Assembly (NCBI GenBank): GCA_938009235.1
Contig: CALLIK010000009.1
Location: 1 to 64,000, forward strand
Reading direction: 5' to 3'
Length of the DNA: 64,000 nucleotides
Source of the DNA: an uncultured Caulobacterales bacterium
GTDB lineage: Bacteria > Pseudomonadota > Alphaproteobacteria > Caulobacterales > Maricaulaceae
The notes below the pieces were generated by a model that made no database searches, was not told the origin of the DNA, and worked only from the letters and a program-made list of their open reading frames with translations. Shown piece after piece: positions 35,123 through 43,399 of this stretch. The position numbers and the translations under genes are program-made. Every line of letters begins with the position of its first letter. The stretch's first letter is position 1.

Positions 35123-36475
35123 TTAGTGTTGGCTGTGACACTCAGATCCGTTGTGATAGCTACCTTTAATCTTACGACCGTTGTGATCATACACGGACTT
35201 TCCGTTACCGTAACAATACTGGCCGCCTGATACTGTTGTATTTGGCTGAGTATACACAGGCTCAGGGTTGTATGGTCGAGCTGGCGTATAAATTGGAGCG
35301 GCTTCAATGATTCGCGCTGGCGCTTCACATGTACCGTTACCCAAGTCTAATGTACCTGATGGGCAAGCCTGCGTGATTACGATTGGGGCTGCGCCCATGA
35401 CCGTACGTGCAGGTTCTTGGCACGTCCCGTCACCCATATCTGTTGTTCCAGATGGGCAAGACTGCGCAATAACGATTGGGGCTGCGCCCATGATCGTACG
35501 TGCAGGTTCTTGGCAAGTTCCGTCGCCCATATCTGTTGTTCCAGATGGGCAAGACTGCGCAATAACGATTGGAGCTGCGCCCATAACTGTACGTGCAGGT
35601 TCTTGGCAAGTTCCGTCGCCCATATCCGTTGTTCCAGATGGGCAGTAGGCAGGAATAACCGTTGGAGCGGGAGCATGCACAGTGCGCGGAGCGCTGAGGC
35701 AAGTTCCATCATGCTGTTCAGTCGTACCCGATGGGCAAGGCTGGTTCATCACAACAGGGGCCTGATGAATAATTTTTGGTTCCATTTGGATTGTCCGTTG
35801 ACGAACAACCGTTTGTGTCACCTGTGGGTGATAGGTTGTGCGGCTGAGGATTGGACCGGCGACCATGCCACCATTCATGTAATGTGGAGCGGATGGAAGT
35901 GGCTGCGGTGGAAGCGCTGATGCGTTGCCAAATCCAGCAGGCGAGCCATAAGTATATCCCATTGGTGCGCCATAATTCGTGGGTGCTGCGCCATATCCTT
36001 GATCTCCGTAACCTTGGACTGGGCCAGACTGATAACGAGAATTAGAACGGCCATTTGCAAGAGCGTATCCAGCTGCGCCGCCGAGAACTGCACCAATCGC
36101 TGTGCCTTCTTCACGTTGGCCTGAGCCTGCTAAGTTGGACCCTAATACGCCGCCAAGGCCTGCGCCAACGGCTGTGCCCGCGAGATTGCCGCCGTTGAAA
36201 CCTGGATTAAATTGTCCTGCGTAAGGGTTGCCGCCGTAGCTAGACTGTGAGTTTCCGTAGGCTGAGCCTGCCAAGCCACCGACGAGCGCGCCAATGGCTG
36301 CGCCTTCTGTGCGGTTGCCAGATCCAGCGATCTGATGGCCAATAACGCCGCCAAGGCCTGCGCCGGCTGTGCCAGAGAAAACTGTATTCGTGTCTAAACC
36401 CAAGAACTGTGCAGATGCACTTGCTGGTACGAAAACCATGGCCGCAATTGCAGCTGTAGAAAGAAGAAGTTTCAT
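35123..36475 (-). CDS. Glycine-zipper envelope protein with tandem 31-residue Cys repeats
   Basis: A 450-aa exported protein. The ATG at 36475 has AAGGAG upstream and gives a clean signal peptide (LLLSTAAIAAMVFVPASASA). Two or more glycine-zipper blocks follow (GTAGAGLGGVIGHQIAGSG; GAALGAxxGG type). After a Gln/Pro-rich region the C-terminal half has about five 31-residue units built on C-PSGT-x-D-x-GDGTC-x-xPAR, each with two Cys. The last residues are basic. This modular shape suggests a cell-surface or wall protein; no function is known to me. Confidence 0.85.
   Translation of the reverse strand: MKLLLSTAAIAAMVFVPASASAQFLGLDTNTVFSGTAGAGLGGVIGHQIAGSGNRTEGAAIGALVGGLAGSAYGNSQSSYGGNPYAGQFNPGFNGGNLAGTAVGAGLGGVLGSNLAGSGQREEGTAIGAVLGGAAGYALANGRSNSRYQSGPVQGYGDQGYGAAPTNYGAPMGYTYGSPAGFGNASALPPQPLPSAPHYMNGGMVAGPILSRTTYHPQVTQTVVRQRTIQMEPKIIHQAPVVMNQPCPSGTTEQHDGTCLSAPRTVHAPAPTVIPAYCPSGTTDMGDGTCQEPARTVMGAAPIVIAQSCPSGTTDMGDGTCQEPARTIMGAAPIVIAQSCPSGTTDMGDGTCQEPARTVMGAAPIVITQACPSGTLDLGNGTCEAPARIIEAAPIYTPARPYNPEPVYTQPNTTVSGGQYCYGNGKSVYDHNGRKIKGSYHNGSECHSQH
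35361..35732 (-). repeat. Four 93-bp tandem repeats within the coding sequence
   Basis: Units begin near 35361, 35454, 35547 and 35640. The first three are nearly identical; the fourth is diverged. Period 93 bp equals 31 codons, so copy number can change without loss of frame. A partial, more diverged fifth unit lies at the lower-coordinate end. Confidence 0.9.
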
Positions 36476-36763
36476 GCGAGGCTCCTTTAGTGCCAATTTC
36501 CGCGTGAGCGGTTTTAAAATCAATTGGGACACGGAGTTTTCCGAAATCACCACCATCATTATCGGTTCTGTTTGCTTTCATGCAAATCTCGGGCCGAGTT
36601 GGTATTATGGTTAGCATGAGGTGAACGTGACGTGAAAAGGCTTCGCCTTTAACGGGAGTAAATAGAGATGTTTGTGTTTTAACTTTGTTTAATGCACTGA
36701 ATTAATTGAGTTTTTGTTTCCCATCTCGGTGAATGCTTCATCTGCAGTGTTCCATTTCTCAGC

Positions 36764-36796
36764 AAAAAACCCGACCTGAAAAGAACAGATCGGGTT
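36764..36796 (-). terminator. Intrinsic terminator of the third glycine-zipper gene
   Basis: On the minus strand, AACCCGATCTG, a loop, then CAGGTCGGGTT followed by TTTT. One mismatch in an 11-bp stem. It lies about 105 bp after the stop at 36902. Confidence 0.8.
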
Positions 36797-36823
36797 CATG
36801 AGATGTAGATCAATGCCACATCT

Positions 36824-36849
36824 GGGGGTCCGGGGAGGGGCCGGATGGG
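36824..36849 (+). other. Putative G-quadruplex motif
   Basis: Four G-runs (5, 4, 4, 3) with loops of 3, 1 and 6 bases on the plus strand; another G5 run lies at 36856-36860. It is on the template strand of the 3' untranslated region of the minus-strand gene ending at 36902. The surrounding 426-bp gap (36476-36901) otherwise holds a terminator and the 5' region of the gene below. Confidence 0.5.
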
Positions 36850-36901
36850 TCCACCGGGGGCCCGTTAAGGCCTAATCCACTTAGGGAGTGAACCCGGTGT
36901 T

Positions 36902-37726
36902 TTAGTGGTCGCCGTAACAGGCGTTACGTGACGTTCCGTGATAGTGACCGCGCTGCGTTTGTGGGCGGTAGTCATTACGGCTATTATTGCTGTACTTTTT
37001 TACCTGTTTTCTTTCGCGTTTCAGAGTATCCAAACGGTAGGCAATCTGCCCCAAACGGCTCTCGATACCTCGACGATATTTACGTGAACGTTTCTGTTCC
37101 GCTTTCAGATAAGCCCGTTCCTTGCGGAGGGAGTCAATCTGCCTATCGATCTGATACAGGCTCGCCCCTTGGGTGTAGACGCGATTTGTGTTGCGGCTAT
37201 TCCCATGTCCAGTGTGACTCGCCGTGCGATATACCGTTGTCTGCGTAGTTGCAGGGTATGTCGTTGTCTGAACAGGATAAGTCGTCGTTCGGACGGGGTA
37301 AGTCGTTGTTTGAGCCGGATATGACGTCGTCCGAGCAGGGTATGTCGTGGTCTGAGCTGGGTACGAAGTGGTCTGAGCTGGGTACGACGTGGTCTGAGCC
37401 GGATAAGACGTGGTCGTAGTGTAACCACGGGTGTTCGTATTGCGGGTGTTGTTTTCACAATCACTTGCACTGTCGCCTACGGCTGCACCTGCGATACCGC
37501 CGATGATCGCGCCGAGGATACCAACCTCAGTGCTTTGGCCTCGTCCGGCGATACCATCGCCAATCGCTGCGCCGGCTGTACCGCCAACAATTGCGCCTAA
37601 GACGGCGTTGCCTGTGTCTCCGCATTTGCGATCATAATCGCTAGCTTGGGCAGAAAGTGGGGCGGCAAATGTTGCCGCAGCCAGAGTGACTGCAGCGAGG
37701 GCCGATTTAATTTTTAAGTTAGTCAT
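36902..37726 (-). CDS. Glycine-zipper envelope protein with 8-residue Tyr-Pro-x-x-Thr-Thr repeats and basic coiled coil
   Basis: A 274-aa exported protein with a signal peptide to about residue 28 (FAAPLSAQA), a glycine zipper (GAIVGGTAGAAIGDGIAG, GILGAIIGGIAGAAVGD), then about eight 8-residue repeats of the type SYPAQTTT and TYPVRTTT. The C-terminal third is basic and helical (QIDRQIDSLRKERAYLKAEQ), like a short coiled coil. Cys 35 and one near residue 90 flank the zipper. Third of the local set of glycine-zipper genes; function unknown. Confidence 0.87.
   Translation of the reverse strand: MTNLKIKSALAAVTLAAATFAAPLSAQASDYDRKCGDTGNAVLGAIVGGTAGAAIGDGIAGRGQSTEVGILGAIIGGIAGAAVGDSASDCENNTRNTNTRGYTTTTSYPAQTTSYPAQTTSYPAQTTTYPARTTSYPAQTTTYPVRTTTYPVQTTTYPATTQTTVYRTASHTGHGNSRNTNRVYTQGASLYQIDRQIDSLRKERAYLKAEQKRSRKYRRGIESRLGQIAYRLDTLKRERKQVKKYSNNSRNDYRPQTQRGHYHGTSRNACYGDH
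37254..37422 (-). repeat. 24-bp tandem repeats within the coding sequence
   Basis: About seven 24-bp units encode the 8-residue Tyr-Pro-x-x-Thr-Thr repeats. The period is a multiple of three, so unit gain or loss keeps the frame. Boundaries are approximate. Confidence 0.8.
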
Positions 37727-37880
37727 GGCGAACTCCTGTTCGTATCTCCGGCGAAGGAAGATGCCCTCGACCGATGACTTACGTTTAGGATTGCGCGCTT
37801 GAACCGACCCTGATGTTCGAGTTCATATATTATTCAGAATGCCCTAACTAACTGAAATATATGAATATATAGGCTAATAA

Positions 37881-38975
37881 TTAGATGTATTTATTTAAAA
37901 ACGCTTGAACATAGTCCAATGCAGCCTCGGCTTCAGGGATGTAATCGTCGAAAATTTGCCACACATGGGGTAATCCGCCACCCCAACTTTGGAAGATAGC
38001 AGGTGATCCTGCGGCTTTGGCCTTATTCGCGAATCGTAGCCCGTCATCATGTAGCATCTCGTCTTGGCTCGCTTGAATGAAAATAGGCGGCAGACCCGAC
38101 AGATCATCAAAGATAGGCGATTGATCTGGATCGGACGGGCTCATCGCATAATGCCGCGAGAGAGCGGGCAGCAGCAATATGCGCGGCGCTTTTAAAACAG
38201 GGGCTAACATCGGACGGAGCATATGGTCGGTTGCCATATTCGCGCTCATTGAGGGACTAGAGAGTGTCGCATCCGTTGTCGGAGAGAAGGCAACAATGGC
38301 GTCAGGCTGACGCGGGGCATGTTTGCGCGCCCAATTCGCGAGCATCAACACGAGGTTCCCGCCAGCGCTATCGCCTGCCAAGGCGAGGGTGGTCACGGGC
38401 GCAGCGCCATCAGGGCCGGTCTCTAATATCCAGCCATAAGCGTCGCGTGCATCATTGATCCCGTCGCGGCGGCTGTTTTCGGGCATCAAGCGGTAGTTTG
38501 GTGCAAAGACCGCCATGCCAGTGCGGCGCGCGAGTTGAACGGTGAGGGGGCGATGGCTGATATCGCTGCCCACGGTGAATGCGCCGCCATGCATATATAG
38601 AAGACGGCTGTCGGCGTTATAGCCTGGAACGAGCGTCCAACTGCCTGTGATCTCTTCGCCATTGACCGTAATGACATCGGCGCGGAATTCGACGTCGCCA
38701 TAATCACGCGCCATACCTGAGGCATCAAACCGCTCGCGTTTGCTTTCCCAACCTGATGTTTTGAGGCCGCCTTGCGACGATCCGCCGAACACGTCCTTTA
38801 TATAGGCGTTTAAGCGATCAAGCCCTTCGGAAGGTTGCGCACGCGCGAATATCTCGGGCGCGGAATCGTAAGGCGCAAGGTCTTCCCCCGCGAGACTGCG
38901 GGATTTGAGGATTAAATAGAGGTACGCTAATGCGAAAACAGCGAGTATCAGGAGGAAGAGGTAAATAAGGGTCAT
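37881..38975 (-). CDS. Alpha/beta hydrolase of the hormone-sensitive-lipase type
   Basis: A 364-aa esterase-like protein. An N-terminal hydrophobic helix (LFLLILAVFALAYLYLIL) anchors it to the membrane. MHGGAFTVGSD is the HGG oxyanion motif, LAGDSAGGNL contains the nucleophile Ser in GDSAG, and the His is in LPHVWQ. These define family IV (HSL) carboxylesterases. Substrate unknown. Transcribed alone. Confidence 0.92.
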   Translation of the reverse strand: MTLIYLFLLILAVFALAYLYLILKSRSLAGEDLAPYDSAPEIFARAQPSEGLDRLNAYIKDVFGGSSQGGLKTSGWESKRERFDASGMARDYGDVEFRADVITVNGEEITGSWTLVPGYNADSRLLYMHGGAFTVGSDISHRPLTVQLARRTGMAVFAPNYRLMPENSRRDGINDARDAYGWILETGPDGAAPVTTLALAGDSAGGNLVLMLANWARKHAPRQPDAIVAFSPTTDATLSSPSMSANMATDHMLRPMLAPVLKAPRILLLPALSRHYAMSPSDPDQSPIFDDLSGLPPIFIQASQDEMLHDDGLRFANKAKAAGSPAIFQSWGGGLPHVWQIFDDYIPEAEAALDYVQAFLNKYI

Positions 38976-39032
38976 ATATATGGCTACCAGACGCAGGGCT
39001 TAGGTCTAGGGTCATAGGTGCGACACCTATTC

Positions 39033-39857
39033 TCATAAATGAATAGTCGAATTTTGAAAGCGGTCATCAAGATCATCATTGCCCAAACGCGCTATTCGGT
39101 GGGCTAGGATCTTTAAACTCTCGGTCAATTCTAGTTCATTTATTTGTTGCGCCTTCTGGTGGACGTATTTAGCCGAGAACAACGATGCTGTATTATGCGT
39201 GATGAATGTATCAACGATCTTGGCGGGTCGAACGACTTTAGGCTCCAAGGCAGGGTCCCATGTTTTATTCCAAAGTAGCTGCCAATGATTTTTTAAATAC
39301 GACATCTCATCTTCCATCAGCTGATCATATGCGACCTTCAGGACCACGGGATCTTTCGTCTCAGATAAAACTGTCAAGAAGAGGGTGAGGTCCAGTTTGA
39401 AGCGGTCTTCGGAACAGTCTGTTTTTGTGAGGCCGTAAGAGATGAAGTCAGAAAAATGTGCCTGCCAATCAGGTAGGTCCAATCGAACGAGGCTTTCGAA
39501 TAGCGGTAAAAGAACGTTCAAGCTCTCTATAGTTTCGGCCACGCCATCGAAATAGCACGCCATCAGCCCTGCGCAACTAAAGGCGCGGCGGCCATGTCCA
39601 ATCATGTCTAGATGACCTGGGTGTGACCATCGACTCAGCTCGAAGACTTCCATCGGATACCAAGAGTCAAAATTTGACGTGTCGAGGGTCTGTTTGAAAT
39701 ACGTTATGCGTTCGGCATGTTTTTCACGCTCATGACCGTAGTCGAGCTCAGATAAAAACAATATGTCATTCCGCGTTATATTGTCGGCCACCAACCAAAG
39801 AAATTTCTTTTCATCAGGTAGATTTTTGAATGTCTTGTTCGTCTTCTTTTTGCCCAT
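39033..39857 (-). CDS. Hypothetical soluble protein
   Basis: A 274-aa protein with a basic start (MGKKKTNKTFKNLPDEKKF) and no signal peptide or membrane span. It is mostly helical to the eye, rich in Leu, Asp and Phe, with a segment (RRAFSCAGLMACYFDG) holding two Cys. I recognise no domain. It is separated by 57 bp from the esterase and 67 bp from aroC, all on the minus strand. Confidence 0.75.
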   Translation of the reverse strand: MGKKKTNKTFKNLPDEKKFLWLVADNITRNDILFLSELDYGHEREKHAERITYFKQTLDTSNFDSWYPMEVFELSRWSHPGHLDMIGHGRRAFSCAGLMACYFDGVAETIESLNVLLPLFESLVRLDLPDWQAHFSDFISYGLTKTDCSEDRFKLDLTLFLTVLSETKDPVVLKVAYDQLMEDEMSYLKNHWQLLWNKTWDPALEPKVVRPAKIVDTFITHNTASLFSAKYVHQKAQQINELELTESLKILAHRIARLGNDDLDDRFQNSTIHL

Positions 39858-39924
39858 TGGGCATGTATATCAGAAGAGACTTAATGTGATATAACAGCTT
39901 AGCTATAAACTTAATGTAAGCCGC

Positions 39925-40995
39925 TTACCCCACCTGACCGCGATGGCGCAGCATATGGTCTGCTAATGTCACCGCCATCATCGCTTCGGCGACAGGGACG
40001 GCTCGGATGCCGACGCAAGGGTCGTGGCGGCCTTTGGTGCGGACGTCGATTTCATTGCCTTTGGCGTCGATGCTTTTGACTTCGGTCAACATAGAGGAGG
40101 TCGGTTTAATCGCGAGCCGGGCCGTGACCGTATCGCCATTTGAGATACCGCCCAAAATTCCGCCCGCATGATTAGAGAGAAAATCTGGCGCGCCGTCTTT
40201 CATGCGAATTTCGTCGGCGTTCTGTGTGCCGCTCCAACGGGCGGCTTCAAAGCCTGCGCCGATTTCAACGCCCTTGGCCGCATTGATAGACATTAGCCCC
40301 ATCGCGAGATCGCTATCTAATTTGCCGTAAACGGGCGCGCCCCAACCTGCGGGAACGCCAGTCGCTTCGACATGAATAATTGCGCCGACGGAGTTGCCGT
40401 CTTTGCGGACGCTATCGAGATAAGCTTCCCAGTCTTTGGCAGCTTTAGCGTCGGGACACCAAAATGGGTTTTGCGTGACGGTGTCCCAATCCCAATTGGA
40501 CGGGTCAATTTTCTGATCGCCAATAGAAACTACAGCGCCGCGAATTTGTATGCCATCGCCCAGAACCTTGCGCGCAATCGCGCCTGCCGCGACGCGGTTC
40601 GCCGTTTCACGCGCAGAGCTACGTCCGCCGCCGCGATAATCGCGAATGCCATATTTAGCGTCATAGGTGAGGTCGGCATGGCCGGGGCGATAGCGGTCTT
40701 TAATCTCGGAATAATCGCGAGAGCGCTGGTCGGTGTTTTCAATCAGCAGCGAAATCGGCGTGCCTGTTGTTTGGCCTTCAAAAACACCCGACAGAATTTT
40801 CACGGCGTCAGGTTCTTTGCGCTGCGTGACAAAGCGGGACGTGCCGGGTTTGCGCTGATCGAGGAATGTCTGAATGTCGGCTTCCGTCAATGGAATACGC
40901 GGCGGGCAGCCATCAACAACGCAGCCAATGGCGGGGCCGTGGCTCTCGCCCCACGTCGTAAAGCGAAATAAGTGTCCGAAGGTATTATGTGACAT
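39925..40995 (-). CDS. aroC: Chorismate synthase
   Basis: AroC (356 aa) converts EPSP to chorismate in the last shikimate step, using reduced [23 protein letters not shown] at the N-terminus, [29 protein letters not shown] (residues about 104-132) and the C-terminal [18 protein letters not shown] are signature motifs. Full length. Confidence 0.98.
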   Translation of the reverse strand: MSHNTFGHLFRFTTWGESHGPAIGCVVDGCPPRIPLTEADIQTFLDQRKPGTSRFVTQRKEPDAVKILSGVFEGQTTGTPISLLIENTDQRSRDYSEIKDRYRPGHADLTYDAKYGIRDYRGGGRSSARETANRVAAGAIARKVLGDGIQIRGAVVSIGDQKIDPSNWDWDTVTQNPFWCPDAKAAKDWEAYLDSVRKDGNSVGAIIHVEATGVPAGWGAPVYGKLDSDLAMGLMSINAAKGVEIGAGFEAARWSGTQNADEIRMKDGAPDFLSNHAGGILGGISNGDTVTARLAIKPTSSMLTEVKSIDAKGNEIDVRTKGRHDPCVGIRAVPVAEAMMAVTLADHMLRHRGQVG

Positions 40996-41144
40996 GGGCG
41001 GGTGTTTAGCGGGAGGTAGTGGCTTTGGCTATGAGAGATTTAAGCGAGTGGGTCTGATAAAAATCGCCTTATAAACGAAATACGCCGCGTGTTTGGCACT
41101 GAAATTGCTTCTACCACTGCATCATCAATGAGAGGCATCGGACT

Positions 41145-41642
41145 ATGTTTCATAAATACACAAGTCGCATCGCGGCTACCCTAACACTCATGTGCTTAAC
41201 CGCGCAGCCTATAACTAGTTATGCAAACGAGCCTGTTGGCCCTGCTGCTCCAGCTACACAGGCACAACCCGACCAGGTATCTGCAATGGCAGATAAAGCG
41301 AAAGCTTTGTTGGGGGACAGGTCTTTTTATGAGATACGTCAAGAGACAGAGCAAAAGATGTCGGAGACACAGGAATGGGTCAAAGACCATAAAGCTGTAG
41401 AGACTGCCCAAGGCCTTATCGAAGACTTAGGAACTGCGACCGATAAATTACAAACCCGCGTTGCGCCAGTCGGAGAGTCTATCAAGACATCATTTATGGC
41501 AAAATCCATGAAGAAGACATTTGCTCAGCGCGTTAACAATAAGTCTAAGGCCTTCGGTCTCTTGTTCATATTGGCTTTCGCCTTTGTGATTTTCTTGATG
41601 GGTATGTCCCGTCCAATGTCACGTCTTGGCGGGCGGCACTAA
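41145..41642 (+). CDS. Hypothetical exported membrane protein
   Basis: A 165-aa protein with a signal peptide (residues 1 to about 28, ending TSYANEP), a proline/alanine-rich stretch, a charged helical central part (QETEQKMSETQEWVKDHKAV), and one membrane segment at about 138-153 (LLFILAFAFVIFLMGM). No family recognised. Divergent from aroC, with a 149-bp gap for both promoters. Confidence 0.75.
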   Translation: MFHKYTSRIAATLTLMCLTAQPITSYANEPVGPAAPATQAQPDQVSAMADKAKALLGDRSFYEIRQETEQKMSETQEWVKDHKAVETAQGLIEDLGTATDKLQTRVAPVGESIKTSFMAKSMKKTFAQRVNNKSKAFGLLFILAFAFVIFLMGMSRPMSRLGGRH

Positions 41643-41691
41643 AACCCGCTGCCTTGTGTCAATCTGACATGAATGGGTATGGCTTGAGGGG

Positions 41692-41706
41692 GCCTCAAAC
41701 TGAGGC
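41692..41706 (+). terminator. Short hairpin after the exported membrane protein gene
   Basis: GCCTCA, loop AAC, TGAGGC. Only TTC follows, so it is a weak or Rho-assisted terminator candidate. It is also just beyond the stop of the small minus-strand ORF. Confidence 0.4.
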
Positions 41707-41707
41707 T

Positions 41708-41800
41708 TCACTCATCTGAATCCTTTGATGAATCCTTTGGTCGCAGCCGAAAAATTGACCACCCGAATACGACAACGACTATGTAAATGACCACCGCCAT
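41708..41800 (-). CDS. 30-residue putative single-span membrane protein
   Basis: The ATG at 41800 has AGGAGG six bases upstream. Encoded MAVVIYIVVVVFGWSIFRLR then a hydrophilic PKDSSKDSDE end. The first 13 residues after Met are hydrophobic, then an Arg/Lys pair and an acidic, serine-rich tail: the layout of a small inner-membrane protein with its tail in the cytoplasm. It resembles neither CcoS nor KdpF closely. The case rests on RBS and composition only. Confidence 0.5.
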   Translation of the reverse strand: MAVVIYIVVVVFGWSIFRLRPKDSSKDSDE

Positions 41801-42363
41801 GAATGGCCTCCTACCTAAGAAACAACGTATCATTGTACGGCGCTGAACCCTAGCTGAACGTCCATTAAATCGCTGACGTTGGGACCATTAAGGTCCTCAA
41901 GGCGGGTTAAACTTATGATCCCCGCTTTAGAATTTGAAGTCCTCTTTGACTTCAATAACTTACTGTGATTCTAGGGAGATGCGTCCTCGGTATCAAAACC
42001 TGTGTCATTCTAAGGGCGTTCTTTCGGACAGGGACAGGGTAGCGCTCTCTATCTAGTTCGAGAGACGATGGGGTTGATTGTTTTTGGGTGAGACCAAAAG
42101 CAGGGGACTTTTTGGGGTGAGAGCCGATCGCCGTGTCTAATGGCATGACTTGCGAGGACAAACGGGCCGCTTTATCAAAAACCGTCGCCGCAACGTTATG
42201 ACTTGCGTAAAACACTTTTTCTATTTCGGTATTCCGTCGTGGGTACTGACGTTGCGGGCAGTCCCGCCTAAAACAGACGATTAAAGCCGCACCCTTGATG
42301 GGCGGCGAGCGCTTTCGCTTGGCTTGAAGTAGAGAGTTTAAACGCGGGTCTTAAAACTCACCC
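41801..42363. other. 563-bp stretch without a credible gene, hairpin-rich
   Basis: Two hairpins are clear: GGACC/GGTCC around ATTAA (41882-41896) and TTGAAGTC/GACTTCAA around CTCTTT (41934-41955). A minus-strand ORF (41952-42215) starts with GTG and has no RBS and no protein-like pattern. The upstream part holds the promoter of the 30-residue ORF. A small RNA is possible but not demonstrated. Confidence 0.4.
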
Positions 42364-42579
42364 TTAGAAAGATCTAGCACCTGCGCGGCGACGGATCGCT
42401 TGTGGCGCTGGGGGGATGAGCGTTTCGAAGGCGTCTTTGGCTTGAAGGAAAGCCGTGACATTTCCATAAGGACTATCGGGATGGAAGAACTTGGCTTTCT
42501 TGCGCCATGCAGCTCGGACATCACCTTCGCGCGCACTCATGGAAAGGCCGAGTGTCAAGAGTGCGTGTTGACGTGTCAT
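42364..42579 (-). CDS. Minimal J-domain (DnaJ-like) protein
   Basis: A 71-aa protein that is almost only a J domain: a helix II segment VRAAWRKKAKFF then HPD at residues 33-35, followed by a helix III-like TAFLQAKDAFETLI. J domains stimulate DnaK ATP hydrolysis, and a lone domain may recruit DnaK to a partner. ATG 42579 is preferred; it has GGGGA 8 bases upstream, whereas an in-frame ATG at 42594 sits directly against its SD-like sequence. Confidence 0.75.
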   Translation of the reverse strand: MTRQHALLTLGLSMSAREGDVRAAWRKKAKFFHPDSPYGNVTAFLQAKDAFETLIPPAPQAIRRRAGARSF

Positions 42580-42700
42580 GTGCGAAATCCCCATTCCTTA
42601 AGGCATGATTGAAGTTCATGCTTAATTTTCTCTAACTAAGCCGCTATGCCTTAACAGCTTGCCAACAGGCATGGTTAATATTGGGTTATTCGCAGCGTAT

Positions 42701-43360
42701 ATGACAGATTCTTTCATTCCAGCCACGCCTAGCCGTGCAGACTATCTCGACAATGGCCCACGCGAGATGACGTGGCTCTCGGCGGAGGCGCCTATTGCTC
42801 TGTTTGAAACATGGTTGGCCACGGCAGGCGAGAGCGAGCCGAATGACCCCAACGCGATGAGCCTCGCGACGGTGGACGCAGGCGGCATGCCAGATGTGCG
42901 GATTGTCTTATTGAAGGGCCTGAGCGCCGATGGGTTCGTGTTTTATACGAATGGCAAAAGCGCCAAAGGGCAGCAGCTCTCAGATACGGGCCGCGCCGCG
43001 CTTTGCTTTCATTGGAAAAGTTGCAAGCGCCAAGTGCGTGTGCGCGGGCGCGTAACGCCTGTCTCAGCGGCGACATCAGATGCGTATTTCGCGCAGCGTG
43101 CGCGCGGCTCTCGGATTGGGGCTTGGGCCTCTGATCAATCCCAACCTGCCGCTTCGCGCGACGCGATGGTGGATGATGTTGAAGCGATTGAGGCGCGCTT
43201 TGCGGATGCTGATGTACCGCGCCCTGCACATTGGCATGGATGGTGTGTCGCGCCAGAGGCTATCGAGTTCTGGCAAGATGGGGCTTTTCGTTTACATGAT
43301 CGTATTCTATTCACGAGGACAGATGAGGGTGGTTGGACGAAAAACCGCCTCTATCCTTAA
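42701..43360 (+). CDS. pdxH: Pyridoxamine 5'-phosphate oxidase
   Basis: PdxH (219 aa from ATG 42701) oxidises PNP or PMP to PLP with FMN. AMSLATVDAGGMPDVRIVLL, FVFYTNGKSAKGQQL, the SRIGAWASDQSQP stretch and the C-terminal W-x-KNRLYP match the family. In-frame starts further upstream (42659, 42671) give extra residues with no parallel and no better RBS. Confidence 0.95.
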   Translation: MTDSFIPATPSRADYLDNGPREMTWLSAEAPIALFETWLATAGESEPNDPNAMSLATVDAGGMPDVRIVLLKGLSADGFVFYTNGKSAKGQQLSDTGRAALCFHWKSCKRQVRVRGRVTPVSAATSDAYFAQRARGSRIGAWASDQSQPAASRDAMVDDVEAIEARFADADVPRPAHWHGWCVAPEAIEFWQDGAFRLHDRILFTRTDEGGWTKNRLYP

Positions 43361-43399
43361 GCCTAATACTTGCCTCACGCCCCATAAAGAGAGACACCT

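Noticed and set aside
35307..35732. Regular repeats that might suggest a CRISPR array
   Set aside because: Units are 93 bp, contiguous, in frame with a coding sequence and without spacers; no cas genes nearby.
41952..42215. Minus-strand 87-aa frame in the noncoding stretch
   Set aside because: GTG start without RBS; composition is not protein-like; no homologous pattern recalled.
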